A stretch of DNA of 44,376 bases from positions 1 through 44,376 of the forward strand of contig WLDE01000008.1 in assembly GCA_009704985.1 (NCBI GenBank), in the 5' to 3' direction. The notes below the pieces were generated by a model. The model did not search any database and was not told the origin of the DNA. It was given only the letters and a program-made list of their open reading frames with translations. The translations under genes were made by a program, and so were the position numbers. The stretch is from Actinomycetota bacterium. GTDB taxonomy: Bacteria > Actinomycetota > Acidimicrobiia > Acidimicrobiales > Ilumatobacteraceae. This document shows positions 41,212 to 44,376 of the stretch, piece after piece; position 1 is the first letter of the stretch; each line of letters begins with the position of its first letter.

Positions 41212-43458
41212 TCAGCGGCGGTGATCTCCCGACGGCACCAGCAGCGCGGTCGTCCAGCCGCGCTCGGGCACGTCGACCTCGGTCGTCCACACACCGGTCG
41301 CAGCCTCGCGGTGCACCACGCCGCCGTCGGCGCGCCCGAGGGCGCCACCCGCCCAGCCGGTCAGCGTCACCCGCTCGCCGGCACCCTTCACGACCACGCG
41401 CACCGCCGGTCGCCCGTCGTGCGACTCGAGCGACACCTCGATGCGAGCGTCGCCCGCCGGCACGAACTTCGTGACGTCGCCGATCACGGCCACCTCGCCC
41501 GGCAGCACGGGCGCCACCACGTGATGGGTCCACTCCTCGCGCCGCAGCGTGCACGACCACGAGTGATCCGGCCCGGTGCGCGTCGCGGTGCCCGCACGCC
41601 AGTCCCACACCACCACGTCACCCGAGGGCGACGACTCGCCGAGGTCGGCGAGCGACACCATGCCGGTGGTGGCGGCGTCGACCGGGCTGCAGCGCATCGT
41701 GGTGACGTACGCCCAGCGTCCGGCGGGGTGGTCGCTCCAGCACTCGGCCACCATCAGCACCGAGCGACTCGCCGCGCCGACCGTCATCGACCGTGCCGTC
41801 GCCGCCACGGGCACGTGCGGCTTGATGAGCACGCCGTCGGCCCGGCACGTGCGTGCGGCGAGCGTCGGGTCGAAGCGGCCCACCCGGTCGCCGAGGCCGA
41901 CCGGACCGGTCGACAGCGCCGACAGCAGCGCCTCGGGCTCGCCGTTCGCCCCGGCCACGTCGGGATCGGCGCGGAACACGTCCTTGAACGGCATCAGGCC
42001 GAGCGCACGGGCCAGCGCGTTCGTGGTGCAGAACCACGCCCACAGCTGACCGGGTGTGGCGATGTAGCCGTGGTCGCCCGAGGTGCGGACCGAGGTCACC
42101 TGCGTGAGCGTGACCGTGCGGGCCATGTCGGCCGGTGTGGCCATGCACCACTGGAGCGTGATGCCGCGCTCGCGTGCCGCTCGGTCGATGCCCTCCTGCC
42201 ACGCCCTCGCCCGTCCGGTCACGGCGCGCAGCGGCCGCACGCCGAACCAGGCCTCCACCAGCCAGTCGTGCTCGAACGTCTCGATGCCCCAGGCGACGCA
42301 CTGGTCGAGCCAGCGCTCGTAGGCCTCGGGCGTGGCGGGTGCGGCCATCGGCCCGTCGGTGTGCACGGGCAGCTCCGCGGCGATCGGCGCTGCCGACGAC
42401 AGGTGGCGGATGTGCGCGACGAGCGGTGGGTCGCCGAGACGCCGGCGCAGCGCCGGGACGCCGTCGGGCAGCACGTCGGGGCGCGGCTCCCACGCCAGCA
42501 TCGGGGTGGGCGGCACGATCCACTCGTCGGTGTCGAACGGGCGCAGCGTCTCGTGCGGGTACCACCACGAGTCGAGCTGCACCGCGCCCACCGGCACGCC
42601 GCGCGCCCGCAGGTCGTCGACGGCGGCCACGATCGACCCCGCCGGATCGAGTCCCGGCTCGGTGCGGTACCAGTAGGCGGCACCGTTGTCGGTCCAGTAC
42701 GACGGACGTGTGCCGAGCGCGTCCGGCCACCGTCCGGGTCGCACCGTGCCCGCCCGCCGACGCAGCAGCGCACCCCACCAGCCGAGGCAGGCGCGCAGGT
42801 CGGGCCCGGCGATCACGGCGAGCTCGGTGGTGAAGCCTGCGGGTACCTGGTCGAGGTCGCCGTGCCAGCCGCAGCGCACCGTGCCGCCGTTCAGGCCGAT
42901 GGTCTGCTCGTGGAACTCCTCGAGCGGGGCGACGAGCAGCGTGCGCCCGTCGGGTGCGCTCAGTGCGAGCGGCCACCCGGTCGGTGGGCGGTGGGGGAGC
43001 AGGCGGAACCGGTCGAGCGACGCGTCGGTGCCGACCGGGAACGCGAACTCGCACGCCTGGAACGCGAGTGCCCGGGCGGCGGGGTCGACGCCACCGTCGA
43101 GGCGTTCGCCCGGGGCGAACACCGGCCAGCCCATCGCCGGCCGGTCGAACGCCTCGCCGGCGATGCCGGAGAGCGCTCGACGCGCCTGCAGCCGGAACAC
43201 GAGCATCGGTTCCTGGTCGTAGGCGCGCACCGTGGCCGTGACCTCGTCGGTGCTGCTGCTCAGCTCGGTGAACCCGCCGAGGTCGTCGATGCCGGACACC
43301 GGGCCGTCGGGCTCGAACGCCGTGGCCGCACCGCCCACCAGCCAACCGCCGGGGCCGAACCAGTCGCGCTCGCCCCACGCCACCCGCACCACGCCGTCGT
43401 GCAGCGCGACGGTCAGCCCGCCGGCCGCCCTCAGCTCGTTCGTCCCCCGGATGTGCAC
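41212..43458 (-). CDS. Glycoside hydrolase-like protein (TIM barrel, GH31/GH36-like)
   Basis: A protein of 748 aa from GTG 43458 (the frame stays open to 44253 but overlaps the divergent kinase gene). An N-terminal beta-sandwich region (to about 270) precedes a barrel with RPSYWTDNGAAYWYRTEPG, VGAVQLDSWWYP and FEHDWLVEAWFG. The Asp residues after strands are candidate catalytic acids, as in alpha-glucosidase/alpha-galactosidase clans. A C-terminal beta domain follows. There is no signal peptide. I cannot place it in a defined GH family. The neighbouring GHMP kinase suggests sugar salvage. Confidence 0.6.
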   Translation of the reverse strand: MHIRGTNELRAAGGLTVALHDGVVRVAWGERDWFGPGGWLVGGAATAFEPDGPVSGIDDLGGFTELSSSTDEVTATVRAYDQEPMLVFRLQARRALSGIAGEAFDRPAMGWPVFAPGERLDGGVDPAARALAFQACEFAFPVGTDASLDRFRLLPHRPPTGWPLALSAPDGRTLLVAPLEEFHEQTIGLNGGTVRCGWHGDLDQVPAGFTTELAVIAGPDLRACLGWWGALLRRRAGTVRPGRWPDALGTRPSYWTDNGAAYWYRTEPGLDPAGSIVAAVDDLRARGVPVGAVQLDSWWYPHETLRPFDTDEWIVPPTPMLAWEPRPDVLPDGVPALRRRLGDPPLVAHIRHLSSAAPIAAELPVHTDGPMAAPATPEAYERWLDQCVAWGIETFEHDWLVEAWFGVRPLRAVTGRARAWQEGIDRAARERGITLQWCMATPADMARTVTLTQVTSVRTSGDHGYIATPGQLWAWFCTTNALARALGLMPFKDVFRADPDVAGANGEPEALLSALSTGPVGLGDRVGRFDPTLAARTCRADGVLIKPHVPVAATARSMTVGAASRSVLMVAECWSDHPAGRWAYVTTMRCSPVDAATTGMVSLADLGESSPSGDVVVWDWRAGTATRTGPDHSWSCTLRREEWTHHVVAPVLPGEVAVIGDVTKFVPAGDARIEVSLESHDGRPAVRVVVKGAGERVTLTGWAGGALGRADGGVVHREAATGVWTTEVDVPERGWTTALLVPSGDHRR

Positions 43459-43524
43459 GCCCCAGTATGTCTCGACAGCCGGATCGAGGCCGGTGGTAGC
43501 CGGGAGGCGAGCGGCCCACCGCCC

Positions 43525-43530
43525 TACAGT
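43525..43530 (+). promoter_or_regulatory. Leaderless-type -10 box for the GHMP kinase
   Basis: TACAGT followed by six bases (GCCGCC) and GTG 43537. Confidence 0.5.
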
Positions 43531-43536
43531 GCCGCC

Positions 43537-44376
43537 GTGACCCGCGGTCCCGACCCCGATCCCTGGTCGCCGGAGCAGCGGCTGGTCGTCCGTGCCGACG
43601 GCTCGGTCGTGTGCCGGGTTCCGGCGCGGGTCGGACTCGTGGGCAACCCGTCGGACGGCTACGGCGGCGCGGTGCTCGCCACGGTGGTGCCCGCGTTCGC
43701 GGCCGAGGTGACGGCGTCGGAGTCGTCGGGCGTGACGATCGAGGGTCCGGGCGCGCCGGCGGCCTGGCCGTCGCTCGACGAGTGGCGGACGTCGGTGTGC
43801 GCCCACGGCCACGGTGACGAGCAACGGATCGCGAGTGCGTCGCTGGCCGTGCTCGACGACCACCTCACCGCCCGCGGACGGGTCGATCGCACCGGGGTGC
43901 GGATCGGGTGGCGCACCACGGTGCCGCGCTCGGTGGGCCTCGCCGGGTCGAGCGCGATCGCGGTGGCCACGATCGACGCCGCCGCGGCCGTGTGGGGTGC
44001 GTCGCTCGACCGTCGTGTGGTGGCGGCGCTCGCGCTCTCGGCCGAACGCGACGTGCTCGGGATCGCGGCCGGCTGGCAGGACCGCGTCGTGCAGGCCGAG
44101 GGCCGCACGGTGCTGGTGGACACGGCGGCGATGGAGGACGACGACGGGGTGACGGTGCCGCGGGTGGTGCCGGTCGGGTGGCCCGAGCCCCACGGTGTGG
44201 AGCTGCTGCTCGCCTGGGCGGCGGGTGCCGCCACCTCGTCGGACGACTACCACGCCCCGCTGCGGCGCTTTGCCGACACGCTCGCCGCGCCGATGGCCGA
44301 GCTCGGTGCGCTCGCCCGAACCGCGGCCGATGCGTGGACGGCCGGCGACGCCGCTGCCGTCGCCACGGCGATGGAC
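43537..44376 (+). CDS. GHMP-family sugar kinase, glucuronokinase-like (3' end outside window)
   Basis: The frame from GTG 43537 is open to the last base, giving at least 280 residues. It begins with a sugar-binding motif, VPARVGLVGNPSDGYGGAV. The ATP-binding GHMP motif is PRSVGLAGSSAIAVATID. WQDRVVQAEG follows, as in glucuronokinases and related sugar-1-kinases. It would phosphorylate a monosaccharide at C1 for nucleotide-sugar synthesis. It is divergent from the glycoside-hydrolase-like gene, and the two may cooperate in salvaging a released sugar. The exact sugar is not established. Confidence 0.85.
   Translation, partial: MTRGPDPDPWSPEQRLVVRADGSVVCRVPARVGLVGNPSDGYGGAVLATVVPAFAAEVTASESSGVTIEGPGAPAAWPSLDEWRTSVCAHGHGDEQRIASASLAVLDDHLTARGRVDRTGVRIGWRTTVPRSVGLAGSSAIAVATIDAAAAVWGASLDRRVVAALALSAERDVLGIAAGWQDRVVQAEGRTVLVDTAAMEDDDGVTVPRVVPVGWPEPHGVELLLAWAAGAATSSDDYHAPLRRFADTLAAPMAELGALARTAADAWTAGDAAAVATAMD

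Noticed and set aside
43459..44253. N-terminal extension of the glycoside-hydrolase-like protein
   Set aside because: It would overlap the divergent GHMP kinase gene almost completely, and the extension has no conserved-looking sequence.

Overview
This is a very GC-rich window with dense, mostly ATG/GTG-started genes, many 4-bp gene overlaps and several apparently leaderless promoters (TANNNT followed 6-7 bases later by ATG or GTG). The gene content (cobalt-type nitrile hydratase, phytanoyl-CoA dioxygenase, P450 with 3Fe-4S ferredoxin, KstR2-like TetR, halohydrin-dehalogenase-like protein, PaaX) fits a chromosomal segment of an actinobacterium, most likely an Acidimicrobiia/Ilumatobacter-like organism. 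The taxonomic call is inference. No rRNA, tRNA, insertion sequence, phage gene or CRISPR array was seen.

Layout. 1-2255: nitrile hydratase alpha (cut by the window start), beta and accessory genes, with a convergent MarR regulator. 2289-3478: a redoxin with a His/Asp tail, coupled to a protoglobin. 3495-13887: a sensory and dormancy-type block. It holds a phosphoribosyltransferase-hydrolase fusion, a CheB-CheR-PAS protein, a PAS/DHp protein without an ATPase domain, a GH130 phosphorylase, a remnant of an erythromycin-esterase-family gene, a GT4 glycosyltransferase, a DevS-like kinase, a USP-like protein and a DevR/NarL-type response regulator. 14007-15692: an AhpD-like gene interrupted by one in-frame TGA exactly at the catalytic cysteine position (candidate selenoprotein), then a CDP-alcohol phosphatidyltransferase. 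15728-20575: CorA, a PhyH dioxygenase, PaaX and gamma-glutamyltransferase.

20663-30263 looks like one regulon. A TetR gene is followed by RidA, aldehyde dehydrogenase, HpaI-type aldolase, HpaB-type flavin hydroxylase, a VOC extradiol-dioxygenase-like protein, RraA-like aldolase, an APH-like kinase and a GNAT/amine-oxidase fusion. Three divergent intergenic regions carry the same palindrome, CAAGCA-N2-TGCTTG. Together the enzymes suggest hydroxylation, ring cleavage, semialdehyde oxidation and aldol cleavage of an aromatic compound; the substrate is unknown.

30322-37911: bicupin, thioesterase-like protein, DUF4262 protein, P450 plus ferredoxin, a halohydrin-dehalogenase-like SDR, a small membrane protein, quinone oxidoreductase, an epoxide-hydrolase-type alpha/beta hydrolase and TetR. 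38134-44376: two poorly known proteins, a truncated cyclic-nucleotide-binding gene, a four-unit array of long hairpin repeats (40087-40362), a metallophosphoesterase, a large glycoside-hydrolase-like protein and a divergent GHMP kinase cut by the window end.

The strongest candidates for new biology are the TGA-containing AhpD-like gene with a SECIS-like hairpin, the amine oxidase whose two halves are in swapped order behind an acetyltransferase domain, the halohydrin-dehalogenase/epoxide-hydrolase neighbourhood, and the hairpin array.
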